64,000 nucleotides of DNA from Phosphoribacter sp037045045 (lineage in GTDB: Bacteria > Actinomycetota > Actinomycetes > Actinomycetales > Dermatophilaceae), in assembly GCA_037045045.1 (NCBI GenBank), contig JBAOHL010000001.1:1-64000 (forward strand), in the 5' to 3' direction. The notes under the pieces are model-generated. The model saw only the letters and a list, made by a program, of their open reading frames with translations, was not told the origin of the DNA and made no database searches. Both the position numbers and the translations under genes were made by a program. Within the stretch, counting starts at the first letter, position 1, and each line of letters starts with the position of its first letter. Of this stretch, positions 33,708 through 42,597 are shown piece by piece.

Positions 33708-34399
33708 GCGAAGCCGTTGCTGTTCTGCGAATCCTGGTGCGCGGTGGGCTCGCCACGTTGTGGCCGTGGCTGATTCTCGCCATCTCGTTCGTGGTCAATG
33801 TCGCCTTCTACGCCGCTGCCGGTGACAACCCGGAGGTTTCCCGCCAGAGCGGCGGCATCCTCTCCCTCTTCCTCACCGCCGTGGCCGCGAACCAGCAGTC
33901 GTGGAGCCACGTGCTGCCCTTCACGCTCGGCCAGAGCGGGACCCGCCGCGGTTTCCTGGCCGGCATGGGCCTTTTCGTCCTTGCTCAAGCAACCCTGACG
34001 GGGGTCCTGCTCACCGCCCTTGCCAGGCTGGAGAGCGTCACTGGCGGATGGGCTGTCGATATGCGCTTCTTCCGCACATCGGTGCTCGAGTCCATCCCGG
34101 TCGTCGGCCAATTCCTCGTTCTCACGGCTCTCATGCTGGCGCTGAGCGGCCTGGGCGCCATCCTCGGTGCGGTGCTGGTCCGCTGGGGCTCGACTGGCCT
34201 GTGGTGGCTGACTGCCATCATCGGCCTGCTCGTCGGAGCTCTCGCCGTGGGCATCGCCACTGGCGGGGGTTGGGGGCGTGCGATTGCCGGACTGGCCGAC
34301 CGACCGTGGCAGCAGCTCTGGGTGCTATTCCCGCTCTCGGTGGCTGCCGTGGCCGGCTGTTTCGCCTGGCTGGTCGCCCGTCGGGTCGCGCTCCGCTAG
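33704..34399 (+). CDS. ABC transporter membrane subunit
   Basis: A 231-aa protein with six hydrophobic segments (for example LWPWLILAISFVVNVAFYAA, FLVLTALMLALSGLGAILGA, GLWWLTAIIGLLVGALAVGI). No family motif, but the position behind the ATPase and the ATGA overlap identify it as the permease partner. The last 34400-34569 before the next gene is non-coding. Confidence 0.8.
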   Translation: MSEAVAVLRILVRGGLATLWPWLILAISFVVNVAFYAAAGDNPEVSRQSGGILSLFLTAVAANQQSWSHVLPFTLGQSGTRRGFLAGMGLFVLAQATLTGVLLTALARLESVTGGWAVDMRFFRTSVLESIPVVGQFLVLTALMLALSGLGAILGAVLVRWGSTGLWWLTAIIGLLVGALAVGIATGGGWGRAIAGLADRPWQQLWVLFPLSVAAVAGCFAWLVARRVALR

Positions 34400-34569
34400 G
34401 CGCCGGTGGTATCGGCTCTCACCCGGACGCGGTCCACATCGGCCGAAGGCATGGCCCAGGCGTCGTTCTTTCGGACGGGTCAACTCGAGTCCTCGGGCTG
34501 ATGGGCCCGGAGGCGAGCCCATCGATCCTGGTGGAACCAACCGTTCCACCAGCGAAAAGAGTCACCCAG

Positions 34570-35058
34570 ATGAGAACCCAGAGAGCAGAGTTCACCGCGC
34601 TGCAGGATCGGCAGGTCCCGGTCCAGGCGAAGCTCGCGGCGGCGTGGACCAGCTTCATGTTCCTCTACATCTACGTCGATTACCTCCACCTGTACAAGCC
34701 GGGCGTCATCGGCGACATCCTCAACGGCGTCGTCTGGAAGTTCGACATCAGCGAGACCTTTGTCGTCAGCGCGCTCGCAAGCGTGGCGATCCCGACCCTC
34801 ATGATCCTGCTCTCGACGACACTGCCCGCCCGAGCGAACCGCGCGACGAACCTCGTCGTGGCGTCCCTCTACATTCCCTACTCGGTGTTCAACCTGGCCG
34901 GCGGGTCCTGGTTGTTCTACTACGGTCTCGGCGTCGTGCTCGAAGTCATCGTCCTCGCGGTCATCCTTCGCTCGGCCTGGGCTTGGCCCCGCCTGCCCGC
35001 CGCGTCGATGCCAGGCCCTGGCGCACCTCACCGCTCGCAGCTCCGGATGGGACGGTAG
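34570..35058 (+). CDS. DUF6326-like small membrane protein
   Basis: A 162-aa protein with four transmembrane segments: KLAAAWTSFMFLYIYVDYLH near the start, then VVSALASVAIPTLMILLS, VVASLYIPYSVFNLAG and YYGLGVVLEVIVLAVILR. The Y-x-D-Y-x-x-LYKPG motif is typical of DUF6326 proteins of unknown function. Confidence 0.75.
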   Translation: MRTQRAEFTALQDRQVPVQAKLAAAWTSFMFLYIYVDYLHLYKPGVIGDILNGVVWKFDISETFVVSALASVAIPTLMILLSTTLPARANRATNLVVASLYIPYSVFNLAGGSWLFYYGLGVVLEVIVLAVILRSAWAWPRLPAASMPGPGAPHRSQLRMGR

Positions 35059-35062
35059 GCAC

Positions 35063-35239
35063 ATGGCTGCGAATCGAACGGCCGGATCGACCAAGGACTA
35101 CCGCGAGCGCCGGGCTGTCGACCGGATCGACCTCGGCCCGCCCGAGCGTGCGGAGGTGGTCGAGTCGGTCCACTCCTGCCGGGTGACGACCGGGCGTTTC
35201 TTCGGTGGGTGCGCCGAAAAGTGCCCGTCCCTACGCTGA
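35063..35239 (+). CDS. Doubtful 58-aa reading frame
   Basis: ATG 35063 to TGA 35239 gives a basic 58-residue protein (KDYRERRAVDRIDLGPPERA, three cysteines near the end). No ribosome-binding site of note. It fills the gap before the histidine kinase and may be chance. Confidence 0.25.
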   Translation: MAANRTAGSTKDYRERRAVDRIDLGPPERAEVVESVHSCRVTTGRFFGGCAEKCPSLR

Positions 35240-35243
35240 ACCA

Positions 35244-36383
35244 ATGATTGCTGACTGGCGCTCCATCTGGCGCGAGCCACGGCCCGATGACCCCCCGCCC
35301 GTGGGTCGTTTCGACTGGCTCCTCGTCGGTGGATTCGAAGCCGCCGCACTGGTCGAGGGCGCCGCCCGTCCGGACCTGACGTGGAAGCCGTTCGTCATCG
35401 TGCTCGCGACGGCACTGATGCCCGCCCTGCTCTGGCGCCGGAGCCGCCCACTGACAACCTGCCTGTTCGGCTTCGGCATCGCGGGGCTGCTTTCCCTCCT
35501 CCAGCTGGCCACACGGAGCGGAGATCTTGGCCTCTATTCCATGATGGCCATCTTGATCCTGCTCTACTCCCTGGTGCGCTGGGGCTCGGGACGAGAGATC
35601 ACCCTGGGGATGCCGTTCGTCCTGGCGGTCGTTGCCCTGGGCATGGACGCCGCCTCGGCAGGATGGGCCGAGGCCGTGGGCGGGAGCCTGTTCGTCCTGC
35701 TGTTCGTCGCCCTCGCGGCGGTATTCCGTTATCGCGCCGACCTCTGGCTCCGCCGACAGCGGGAGATCCGAAACCAGGAGCGCCTGGAGTTGGCACGCGA
35801 TCTGCACGACACGGTGGCGCACCATGTCTCGGCCATCGCGGTGCAGGCGCAGGCCGGCGGTGTGGTTGCCAGCCGGCAACCCGAGCAGGCGGCCGAGATT
35901 CTCGCCGCGATCGAGGCCGAGGCCTCGCGCACCCTCGCGGAGATGAGGGCCATGGTGCGGGTCCTCCGTGAGGACGGATGGGACGCATACTCTCCGACGT
36001 TGGGCGTCTCGGACCTGCCTTCTTTGGCCCTGACTGACGCGACGCCTTCGGTCGAGGTCTCGGTGTCGGGGTCCTTGACCCGGCTGCCTCGAGCCGTGGA
36101 TGCCGCGATCTACCGGCTCGCGCAGGAGGCCCTGACCAACGCCGTCCGGCATGCGCGGAACGCGACCCGCGTGGGGATCGACGCACGCCGGGTTGGCGAT
36201 GTGGTCAGGCTGCGGATCGCCGACGATGGACTGACCCATCCAGGGCAGCGTGTCGAGCCTGGATTCGGCCTGACCGGCATGGCCGAACGCACCCAGCTCC
36301 TCGGCGGATCCCTCTGCGCCGGTCCTGGCCCCGAGGGTGGGTGGGTGGTCGAAGCCGTGCTCCCAGCGGGGGGGCCGGCGTGA
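35244..36383 (+). CDS. NarL-type sensor histidine kinase
   Basis: A 379-aa protein. Hydrophobic segments occupy residues 28-155; the HisKA_3 dimerisation helix has the phospho-His in ELARDLHDTVAHHVS; the ATPase region contains EALTNAVRHARNAT (N box), ADDG and GFGLTGMAERTQLLGG (G box). The stimulus domain has no identifiable periplasmic loop, so it probably senses membrane signals. It overlaps the response regulator (GTGA). Confidence 0.9.
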   Translation: MIADWRSIWREPRPDDPPPVGRFDWLLVGGFEAAALVEGAARPDLTWKPFVIVLATALMPALLWRRSRPLTTCLFGFGIAGLLSLLQLATRSGDLGLYSMMAILILLYSLVRWGSGREITLGMPFVLAVVALGMDAASAGWAEAVGGSLFVLLFVALAAVFRYRADLWLRRQREIRNQERLELARDLHDTVAHHVSAIAVQAQAGGVVASRQPEQAAEILAAIEAEASRTLAEMRAMVRVLREDGWDAYSPTLGVSDLPSLALTDATPSVEVSVSGSLTRLPRAVDAAIYRLAQEALTNAVRHARNATRVGIDARRVGDVVRLRIADDGLTHPGQRVEPGFGLTGMAERTQLLGGSLCAGPGPEGGWVVEAVLPAGGPA

Positions 36384-37027
36384 GCATCCGCGTCGTCGTG
36401 GCCGACGACCAGGACCTGGTCCGGACCGGGCTGGTGATGATCCTGGATGCGCAACCGGAGCTCGACGTCGTGGGGGAGGCAGCCGACGGGCCGGGGGCGC
36501 TCGACGTGGCGACCCGGCTGCGTCCGGATGTCCTGCTCGTGGACATCCGGATGCCGGGGCTCGATGGCGTGGAGGTGACACGGCGCCTGGCTGGGCCGGA
36601 CGTGGCGGACCCGATGGCGGTGGTAGTCATCACGACGTTCGATCTCGACGAGTACGTCCTCGGTGCCCTTCGCGCCGGTGCTCGCGGGTTCCTACTCAAG
36701 GACGCCGGACCGGACCTCCTCGTCCAGGCGATCCACGCCGCAGCCACCGGGGACGCGCTGATCGCTCCCAACGTGACCCGTCGGCTGTTGGAGACCTTCG
36801 CCGACCGGGCGCCGGCGACGTCGATCCAGCCGATCGACCCGCTCACAAAGCGCGAGGAGCAGGTGCTGGTGCTGGTTGCCCGCGGCCGTACCAATGCCGA
36901 GATCGCCGCCGAACTCTTCATCAGCCTGAGTACGGTCAAGACCCACGTCGCCTCGTTGATGACCAAGCTCGTCGTCCGCAACCGGGTCGAGATCGCGATC
37001 TGGGCGCACGAGGCCAGGCGCGTGTGA
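36380..37027 (+). CDS. LuxR/NarL-type response regulator
   Basis: A 215-aa protein: receiver with acidic pair ADDQ, phospho-Asp in LLVDIRMPGLDG, T in VVITTFD and K in LLKDAG; then LTKREEQVLVLVARGRTNAE and FISLSTVKTHVASLMTK, the LuxR helix-turn-helix. GTG 36380 overlaps the kinase stop. It could control the adjacent ABC or membrane genes, as similar pairs do. Confidence 0.92.
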   Translation: MSIRVVVADDQDLVRTGLVMILDAQPELDVVGEAADGPGALDVATRLRPDVLLVDIRMPGLDGVEVTRRLAGPDVADPMAVVVITTFDLDEYVLGALRAGARGFLLKDAGPDLLVQAIHAAATGDALIAPNVTRRLLETFADRAPATSIQPIDPLTKREEQVLVLVARGRTNAEIAAELFISLSTVKTHVASLMTKLVVRNRVEIAIWAHEARRV

Positions 37028-37174
37028 TCGCGGCCGGCCGGAACTCCGACACGCCGCCGCACAGTCGACCCGACGACGACTCGATCTCCCGCGCGGAACC
37101 GTTCGACCACCGCCTCGCCGACGACACCCCCGATCCGTCGGATCACCCTCCGGTTGGCGCGGCTCTTCGTGCGG

Positions 37175-37645
37175 TCAGACCGTGGGAGATGACCGGGTCG
37201 TCCGGGTGAGCCGGACGACAGGGATGACTCGGTCGGTGTTCTTCTGGTAGTCGGCGAATCCGGGCACCTCGCGGACGATCCGGGGCCACGTCTGCTCGCG
37301 TTCCGCGGGGGTCAGCGTGACCGCGGTGACCGGAAATTCCTCCGTGCCGAGGTTCAAAGTGACCCGATCGGGGTGGGCCCTGAGGTTGTGCAGCCAGGCC
37401 GGGTTCCGCGCCGCCCCACCCAAACTGGCGACGACCAGCCATCGACCCGGGCCGTCGACCAGGACCCGCAACGTGACGGTCCGCTGCTCACCGCTGCGTG
37501 CGCCGATCGTCGTGAGGCGAACGAGTGGCACGCCCCTGCGTCGTTGGACCTGCTCGTAGAGCCAGAGCAGGACGCCCTTGAGCGGTGCGGGCACCGACGG
37601 CAGCGAGGCGCCACGAGTGCCGCGCTTGGGGATCTCCACGGACAT
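37175..37645 (-). CDS. F420-type nitroreductase/deazaflavin-dependent (Ddn-like) oxidoreductase
   Basis: A 156-aa protein with the split-beta-barrel signatures LVRLTTIGARSGEQRTVTLR, LVVASLGGAARNPAWLHNLR and QTWPRIVREVPGFADYQKNT of the Ddn family (F420H2-dependent quinone or nitroimidazole reductases). Supports a host that makes coenzyme F420. Monocistronic. Confidence 0.9.
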   Translation of the reverse strand: MSVEIPKRGTRGASLPSVPAPLKGVLLWLYEQVQRRRGVPLVRLTTIGARSGEQRTVTLRVLVDGPGRWLVVASLGGAARNPAWLHNLRAHPDRVTLNLGTEEFPVTAVTLTPAEREQTWPRIVREVPGFADYQKNTDRVIPVVRLTRTTRSSPTV

Positions 37646-37710
37646 GGGAGGACGGTGTCATCCGCCACGTAGCATCGCAAGTGAGGACAACGCGCGCCCA
37701 GCCTCGACGA

Positions 37711-37739
37711 CGCGCGCCCAGCCTGACGGTGGGCGCGCG
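37711..37739 (-). terminator. Hairpin after the SDR/membrane-protein operon
   Basis: Perfect 10-bp arms CGCGCGCCCA (37711-37720) and TGGGCGCGCG (37730-37739) with a 9-nt loop, 21 nt downstream of the stop of the 174-aa membrane protein. A second copy of the left arm lies at 37691-37700. Confidence 0.65.
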
Positions 37740-37759
37740 CCGTTCGGCTGCGCGGTCGA

Positions 37760-38284
37760 TCAGCGCGACATCCGTCGCACGCACCAGCCCAGCGTCAGCG
37801 TTCCGGCGGTCAGCGCCACCGTCCGCACGAGGTTGGCGGCGAGCAGCGTGTCGAGGGTGGCGCGCGCGAACCCCTCGTCGTCCAGCCGTGCGTGCATGGG
37901 GATGGCCCACCCCACCGTGCTCGCCAGACACGTGAGGCCCGAGGCCGCGACGACCAGAGCGGGCGCCAACGGGATGTGGCGCGGGCGCGTCCACGGGAAG
38001 ATCGCGGCCGAGGCGAAGCCGATGAACGCCGGTACGACGACCGGCCACAGGATCGCGTGGTTGTAGAACTCGTGGAATGCCGCGAACTCGCCGGCGCCGA
38101 CCTTGCCGAACAGCGGGTAGGCCGCCTGCTGGGCGAACCAGCCCAGTGCGGTCGAGTATGCCGTCAGGGTGGACAGCCCGACGAGGTTCCACGAGCGCCG
38201 TGCGGCGCCTCGCGATCCGTCCCGGACGGCGGGGCTCGAGAGGCTGGAAATCATGGGTGGGATGTTCGTGGGTGGGATGTTCAC
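37760..38284 (-). CDS. DUF1772-like four-helix membrane protein
   Basis: A 174-aa protein with four hydrophobic segments; FAAFHEFYNHAILWPVVVPA and TVGWAIPMHARLDD resemble DUF1772/anthrone-oxygenase-like proteins. GTG 38284 is chosen over ATG 38254: it overlaps the SDR stop as GTGA and has AGGAG 7 nt upstream. The first ten codons are a tandem duplication at DNA level (two 15-nt units). Last gene of the VOC-SDR operon. Confidence 0.78.
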   Translation of the reverse strand: MNIPPTNIPPMISSLSSPAVRDGSRGAARRSWNLVGLSTLTAYSTALGWFAQQAAYPLFGKVGAGEFAAFHEFYNHAILWPVVVPAFIGFASAAIFPWTRPRHIPLAPALVVAASGLTCLASTVGWAIPMHARLDDEGFARATLDTLLAANLVRTVALTAGTLTLGWCVRRMSR

Positions 38285-39183
38285 GGGTGGCTCCTGACAT
38301 GGGTGGTGTTGGGGTGTTGTGATGGACGGAGGTAGGGGCGTACGAGGGCCTGACTGGCGTCCCACAGGGCGGTTCGCCGTTGCCGTGCTCGGGCTCTGGC
38401 GGAGATCGGGATCTCGCGCAGCTGCGGACCGAAGAAGCGACCGCCGAGGCTCGCCGCTGCCGGGTCGCTCGCGAGGAACGCGGGCGTCATTGCGGCTTCG
38501 GAGGGCGGCGCCCCGAGGAGCCGACCGGCGAGACGAGCGAGGGCGCGGGTCGGTGGGCGCAAGCCGCGAGCGTGGGCGAAGACGTCGGTTCGGACGACCC
38601 CGGGGTAGATGCAGGTGACCTGGACGTCGGGACTCCAGCGCTCGTGTAGTTCGGTGGCGAGCAGGTCGTTGGCGAACTGGGTCCGCGCCGAGACGACGAG
38701 ACCGCGCCGACCGTGCCGGAGTTGGAGGTCGTCGAGGTCCAGCGAGTCGCGATATCGCCCGGCATTTGCCACGAGGACGAGCCGGCCGCTCGTGGAGGTG
38801 CGCAGGAGAGGCTCGAGCCGTCGGGCCAGCAGGTGGCGCGATAGGTAGTTGACCACGAGCGTCCGCTCCAGGCCCTCGGACGTGTGCTCGGCCTGCGCGG
38901 CCAGCAACCCCGCGCAGCACACCACGGCATCCAGCCTGGGGCTCGCCTCCTCCACGGCGTCGGCGAGCCGCGCGGTCTGCGCGAGCAGCGACAGGTCGGC
39001 TGGGAGGTAGCGGTGGTCGAGGCCGGGCGCACTGAGGCGTAGAGCGCGCAGCGTCTGCTCGCCTCGGGCCTGGTCGCGGCCGGTGATGAGGACCCGCCCG
39101 CCGCTTGCCGCGAGGCGCAGCGCCACGGCTTGCCCGATCCCTGCCGTGCCTCCGGTCACGAGGTAGTTGTGTGGTGCGTCCAT
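38281..39183 (-). CDS. Short-chain dehydrogenase-like protein with altered catalytic residues
   Basis: A 300-aa retinol-dehydrogenase-type SDR. The cofactor motif TGGTAGIG (residues 10-17) and NYLSRHLLARRL are normal. At the active site, where Y-x-x-x-K is expected, the sequence is SARTQFAND (Y to S, K to Q), and the catalytic-Ser region reads VANAG. It may bind NAD(P) without the usual chemistry or use another mechanism. The start follows the VOC stop by 1 nt, so it is in one operon with the VOC and membrane genes. Confidence 0.82.
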   Translation of the reverse strand: MDAPHNYLVTGGTAGIGQAVALRLAASGGRVLITGRDQARGEQTLRALRLSAPGLDHRYLPADLSLLAQTARLADAVEEASPRLDAVVCCAGLLAAQAEHTSEGLERTLVVNYLSRHLLARRLEPLLRTSTSGRLVLVANAGRYRDSLDLDDLQLRHGRRGLVVSARTQFANDLLATELHERWSPDVQVTCIYPGVVRTDVFAHARGLRPPTRALARLAGRLLGAPPSEAAMTPAFLASDPAAASLGGRFFGPQLREIPISARARARQRRTALWDASQALVRPYLRPSQHPNTTHVRSHP

Positions 39184-39184
39184 G

Positions 39185-39688
39185 TCACACCTGCAGCCGA
39201 GGGCGGTCGTAGAAGGTGGCGGATCCGTCCCGGTCGAACTGCACGCCGAGGAATCCCTGAGGTCCGTGCGCCGAGTGCACGACGCGGACCGCGATGCCGT
39301 CGGGGTCGACGAACTCCGACCAAGACCCGTCGGCGTGTCGGCCGCTCGTCGAGGCAATTCCCCGATCCGCGGCGCGCTCCCGGACCCGTTGGGCGGCAGC
39401 CTCGTCGACGGCCTCCAGCACCACCGGGTGCTCACCGCGCAGGTCGCCGCCGCCGAGGGTGTCCGATCGCAGGCGCAGCGCGATGAAGTAGCGCGCCCGC
39501 CAGTCGGCCAGCGCGCAACCGGTGACCCCGCCGTGGCTGGCGAACTCGCGCACGTACGTGAGGTCGAGCAGGTCGCGGTACCAGGCCGCACTGCGGGTCA
39601 GATCGGAAACCGGGATGGTGACCTGAGCGATCCCGCGCAGGACCCCGGTCTGGGCGGAGGGGTTCGTGGGGGGCGACGACGTGGTCAT
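39185..39688 (-). CDS. VOC-family (glyoxalase-like) protein
   Basis: A 167-aa single VOC protein: AQVTIPVSDLTRSAAWYRDL, YFIALRLRS, HPVVLEAVDE and SEFVDPDGIAVRVV. First gene of a three-gene operon (VOC, SDR, DUF1772-like) transcribed away from the MarR gene and probably repressed by it. Confidence 0.88.
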   Translation of the reverse strand: MTTSSPPTNPSAQTGVLRGIAQVTIPVSDLTRSAAWYRDLLDLTYVREFASHGGVTGCALADWRARYFIALRLRSDTLGGGDLRGEHPVVLEAVDEAAAQRVRERAADRGIASTSGRHADGSWSEFVDPDGIAVRVVHSAHGPQGFLGVQFDRDGSATFYDRPRLQV

Positions 39689-39712
39689 GAATGATCACTC
39701 TCCGATGGAATC

Positions 39713-39760
39713 GACAGGTAGCATGTCCTTGCCGTTCCCACGATAGACAGGAAGCCTGTC
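39713..39760. promoter_or_regulatory. Twin MarR-type operators in the divergent promoter region
   Basis: Two 15-bp near-identical palindromes, GACAGGTAGCATGTC (39713-39727) and GACAGGAAGCCTGTC (39746-39760), centres 33 bp apart (about three helical turns). The second is a perfect palindrome and ends 2 nt before the MarR start codon. They suit a dimeric MarR protein controlling both directions. Confidence 0.75.
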
Positions 39761-39762
39761 GA

Positions 39763-40236
39763 ATGTCAACCCCTCGCGTCCCGACCGATCTCCCGTCGGC
39801 GAACACGGCTTTGTTGCTCGCGCGCGCCCACGGCCTTATCGACGCCGTCGTCCCGTTGCGGCTCGCCGATCACGGGCACGGCGCCGTCCGGCCCGCCCAT
39901 GGTGTGGTGTTCCAACACCTCGACGAGTCCGGGACGACGGTCAACACCCTCGCCAAGCGCGCGCGGATGACCAAGCAGGCGATGGCCGGTCTCGTTGCGC
40001 ACCTGGAGGCGCACGGTTACGTCCGTCGCGAACCCTCCGAGGACGATCGCAGGGCCAAACTCGTCCGACTCACCGACCCTGGCCGGGAGGTCCTGGCCCT
40101 CGTCGCCCGATGGGTTCCCGAGATGGAGGACCGGATCGGTCAGGCGCTCGGCGAAGCACGACGCCAGCAGCTGCGCCGGGACCTCGCGGTGATCTGTCGG
40201 GTATTCGAGGACCCCGAGTCGTTGCGCGAACCCTGA
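39763..40236 (+). CDS. MarR-family regulator
   Basis: A 157-aa winged-helix MarR protein: VNTLAKRARMTKQAMAGLVA (recognition helix) and YVRREPSEDDRRAKLVRLTD (wing). Probably represses the divergent VOC-SDR-membrane operon and itself through the two palindromes directly upstream. The effector is unknown. The gap to 40437 holds no gene. Confidence 0.9.
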   Translation: MSTPRVPTDLPSANTALLLARAHGLIDAVVPLRLADHGHGAVRPAHGVVFQHLDESGTTVNTLAKRARMTKQAMAGLVAHLEAHGYVRREPSEDDRRAKLVRLTDPGREVLALVARWVPEMEDRIGQALGEARRQQLRRDLAVICRVFEDPESLREP

Positions 40237-40437
40237 CCCGGTTCGTGCGCCAGGCCGCCGGGACTCGTCTTCTTCGACGGCGCGGGCGCGTCAGTGCCGG
40301 GCCAACGTCTGGCCGGCCGCGGAAGCTACACCTGACGAGGCCGCCCACCGAGCGCCATCGAAGCGCTCATCGACACCCGGTGGCTCTCCAGACAACCCCG
40401 CCCTGGCCATCGCCGCCCCCCGATTCCCGATGCTTGG

Positions 40438-40881
40438 TCACGGGTGGTCTTCCAGGATCTGCTTGATCCGAGCAAGGTCGGCCCGGTTGGCCCGTCGCAT
40501 CGCTGCCGCCATCACGGGCGCGGTGACTGCGCCAAAACCGCTGGGAGCGCCGTGGTTGCGTAGCTCCATGACCGTATGCCGCGCGTCAAGGTCGGTGAAC
40601 CGGTACGTCGTCGTCATCGGGAACGGTCCCTCGTGGGTCGTCATCGTGAACACCCGCCCCGGGTCGAACTCGACGACCTCGTAGGTATAGGCCAGCGGCC
40701 GCCCGAGGAAACGGGCGTGGAACCGCATCCGTGAGCCGACCGCCAACTCCCCGTCGGTGAGCAGCTCGACGGAGTGAATGTTGGCATACCACTGCGGCGC
40801 GACTTCGGGGTTCACGGCATAGGTCCAGACGTCCGCAGCGGGTCGGGCGATGGTGACCGAGGTCGTGACGTCGACGGGCAT
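40438..40881 (-). CDS. SRPBCC (START-like) family protein
   Basis: A 147-aa protein with the polyketide-cyclase/START fold: TTSVTIARPAADVWTYAVN at the N-terminus, AVGSRMRFHARFLGRP and a C-terminal helix RRANRADLARIKQILE. A hydrophobic-ligand cavity protein of unknown ligand. Monocistronic. Confidence 0.85.
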   Translation of the reverse strand: MPVDVTTSVTIARPAADVWTYAVNPEVAPQWYANIHSVELLTDGELAVGSRMRFHARFLGRPLAYTYEVVEFDPGRVFTMTTHEGPFPMTTTYRFTDLDARHTVMELRNHGAPSGFGAVTAPVMAAAMRRANRADLARIKQILEDHP

Positions 40882-41058
40882 TCGCCCATGGTGACGGATC
40901 CGCTGGGCTGGCGCGAGAGGGTGTAAGGCCCCTACGTCAGAGCCCAGGCCGGTCGGAGGCGCTCAGCGGGAATCGCGGCCGTCGACGCGGCCAAGGCACC
41001 GGCAGGGCCGGGCGAAATTCGTTGGCGCGGCGGTAGTGCTCGGTGTTGACTCACGACC

Positions 41059-41886
41059 GTGACGGCCCCCCACAGCCCCGTGCCCGCCCGAACCGCGTCC
41101 GGGATCGCGTTCGACTACTTGCCTGGGCAGCCTGGGGCCCCGGTCCTGCTGTTCCTGCACGCCGGCGTTGCCGACCGACGCATGTGGGAGGAGCCGTTCG
41201 AGGCGCTGGCCGGCCGATTCGGGCTGCTGAGGGTCGATTTACGCGGGTTCGGCGACAGTGACACCGATGCCCGGCACTGGTCTCACGCCACGGACGTGGC
41301 CGAGGTGCTCGATGGCCTCGACGTCGATCACGTCCATGTCGTTGCGGCGTCGTTCGGGGCGGGCGTGGGTGTGCAACTCGCCCTCGCGCATCCCGAGCGG
41401 GTCCGCTCGCTGGTGCTCGCACCGGTGGGGGGAGCGATGCTGCTCACCATGACCCCAGCCTTTCGGGCCTTCGTCGACGCGGAGTCCGCGGCCCTGGATG
41501 CCGGGGACGTGGACGCGGCCGTTGAACAGAACGTCACGACGTGGGTCGTCGGGCATGGCCGCACCGCAAGAGACGTCCCCGCCGGTGTCTGTGATCGGGT
41601 CCGGGTGATGCAGCGGCGGGCGTTCGAGCTGGCGGACCGGATCAGTGCACCCTCCGACGGTGACGACGAGCCCTTCGAGCGAGCGGCGGCCATGCAGGCA
41701 CCCACGCTGATCATCGTCGGTGCCCACGACCTCGACACGGGCATCGACGCCGCGCGGCAATGGGCGAGTGCGCTGCCCAACGTCGACCTCGAGCAATGGG
41801 ACGACGTCGCGCATCTGCCGTCCCTCGAACAACCGAAACGCTTCACGGCCAGGCTCACGGAGTGGCTCGTCGCGCACGGAGACTGA
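41059..41886 (+). CDS. Alpha/beta hydrolase
   Basis: A 275-aa protein with oxyanion motif FLHAGVADRRMW, nucleophile Ser in VVAASFGAGVGV, acid Asp in VGAHDLDTG and His in DVAHLPSLEQP; all triad positions are present. The nucleophile elbow is A-x-S-x-G instead of G-x-S-x-G. Start GTG 41059. Its end faces the pterin-dehydratase fusion gene 3 nt away (convergent). Confidence 0.88.
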   Translation: MTAPHSPVPARTASGIAFDYLPGQPGAPVLLFLHAGVADRRMWEEPFEALAGRFGLLRVDLRGFGDSDTDARHWSHATDVAEVLDGLDVDHVHVVAASFGAGVGVQLALAHPERVRSLVLAPVGGAMLLTMTPAFRAFVDAESAALDAGDVDAAVEQNVTTWVVGHGRTARDVPAGVCDRVRVMQRRAFELADRISAPSDGDDEPFERAAAMQAPTLIIVGAHDLDTGIDAARQWASALPNVDLEQWDDVAHLPSLEQPKRFTARLTEWLVAHGD

Positions 41887-41889
41887 CGC

Positions 41890-42597
41890 CTAGCCTTTCG
41901 CCGCCGCGGACACGTCGACGCACACGACGCCGGTGTTGCCGTCCTGGTCGGCGATCACGGTGAGCGAGGGCGCGTCGCTGTCGTCCACGATCGTCCCGCC
42001 CGCGGCGACGGCTGCGGCGATCCGCTGCTGCGCGACCTCGGGCGCGACGTAGACCTCGATGTGGAACCGCTGCCGCGGGGTCTCGTCCTGACCGGCATCC
42101 CCGAACCACAGGTTCGGGACCCGTCCCGTGGCGTCCCGGACCTCGTCGCTGGGGGATCCACGACCCTGGGATTCGGCGCTCCCGGTTAGCAGTGCTGCCC
42201 ACACCGGGGCGACGGTCGCCGAGCGCGCTGTGTCGAGGCCGAGTTCGAGCTCGCTGACCGAAGCCGGGTCGGCGGCGAGCGCGTGGTCGGCGGCGATCTC
42301 GGTGATCCGTCGCGCAAGGTCGACGTCCGCCTGGGTCACCCATTCGACGACGTGTTCGGTGCCCTCGTCGTCGCGGTAGACGGCGTCGTCGCTGACCGCC
42401 TCGAGGTCGACGTACCCGTTGCCGATCGAGACGCGCGGGTGATGACCGAGCGAGTCGCTCGCCTCTGCCACTGCGGCGACAAATCGCGCCGCGGCACCGA
42501 AGTCGTCGACGAGGTAGCGGGCATGCAGACCCTGGGCGAGTTTCCGCCAGTCGGTGAGGTTCGCCTCTGCGATCTGCCCGCCCCTGAGCATGTCCAT
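41890..42597 (-). CDS. Pterin-4a-carbinolamine dehydratase/VOC fusion
   Basis: A 235-aa protein. Residues 1-100 are PCD/DCoH-like: TDWRKLAQGLHARYLV, FVAAVAEASDSLGHHPRVSI (the H-H-P active-site motif) and WVTQADVDLARRI. Residues 110-235 are a VOC/glyoxalase unit (PNLWFGDAG, FHIEVYVAPE). PCD recycles the pterin cofactor of aromatic hydroxylases; no hydroxylase gene is near, so the fusion may have another role. 42598-42895 upstream holds no gene I can support. Confidence 0.82.
   Translation of the reverse strand: MDMLRGGQIAEANLTDWRKLAQGLHARYLVDDFGAAARFVAAVAEASDSLGHHPRVSIGNGYVDLEAVSDDAVYRDDEGTEHVVEWVTQADVDLARRITEIAADHALAADPASVSELELGLDTARSATVAPVWAALLTGSAESQGRGSPSDEVRDATGRVPNLWFGDAGQDETPRQRFHIEVYVAPEVAQQRIAAAVAAGGTIVDDSDAPSLTVIADQDGNTGVVCVDVSAAAKG

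Noticed and set aside
38251..38284. Tandem 15-nt repeat as a possible CRISPR-like or regulatory array
   Set aside because: Only two units, within the first codons of the membrane-protein gene; a simple in-frame duplication.
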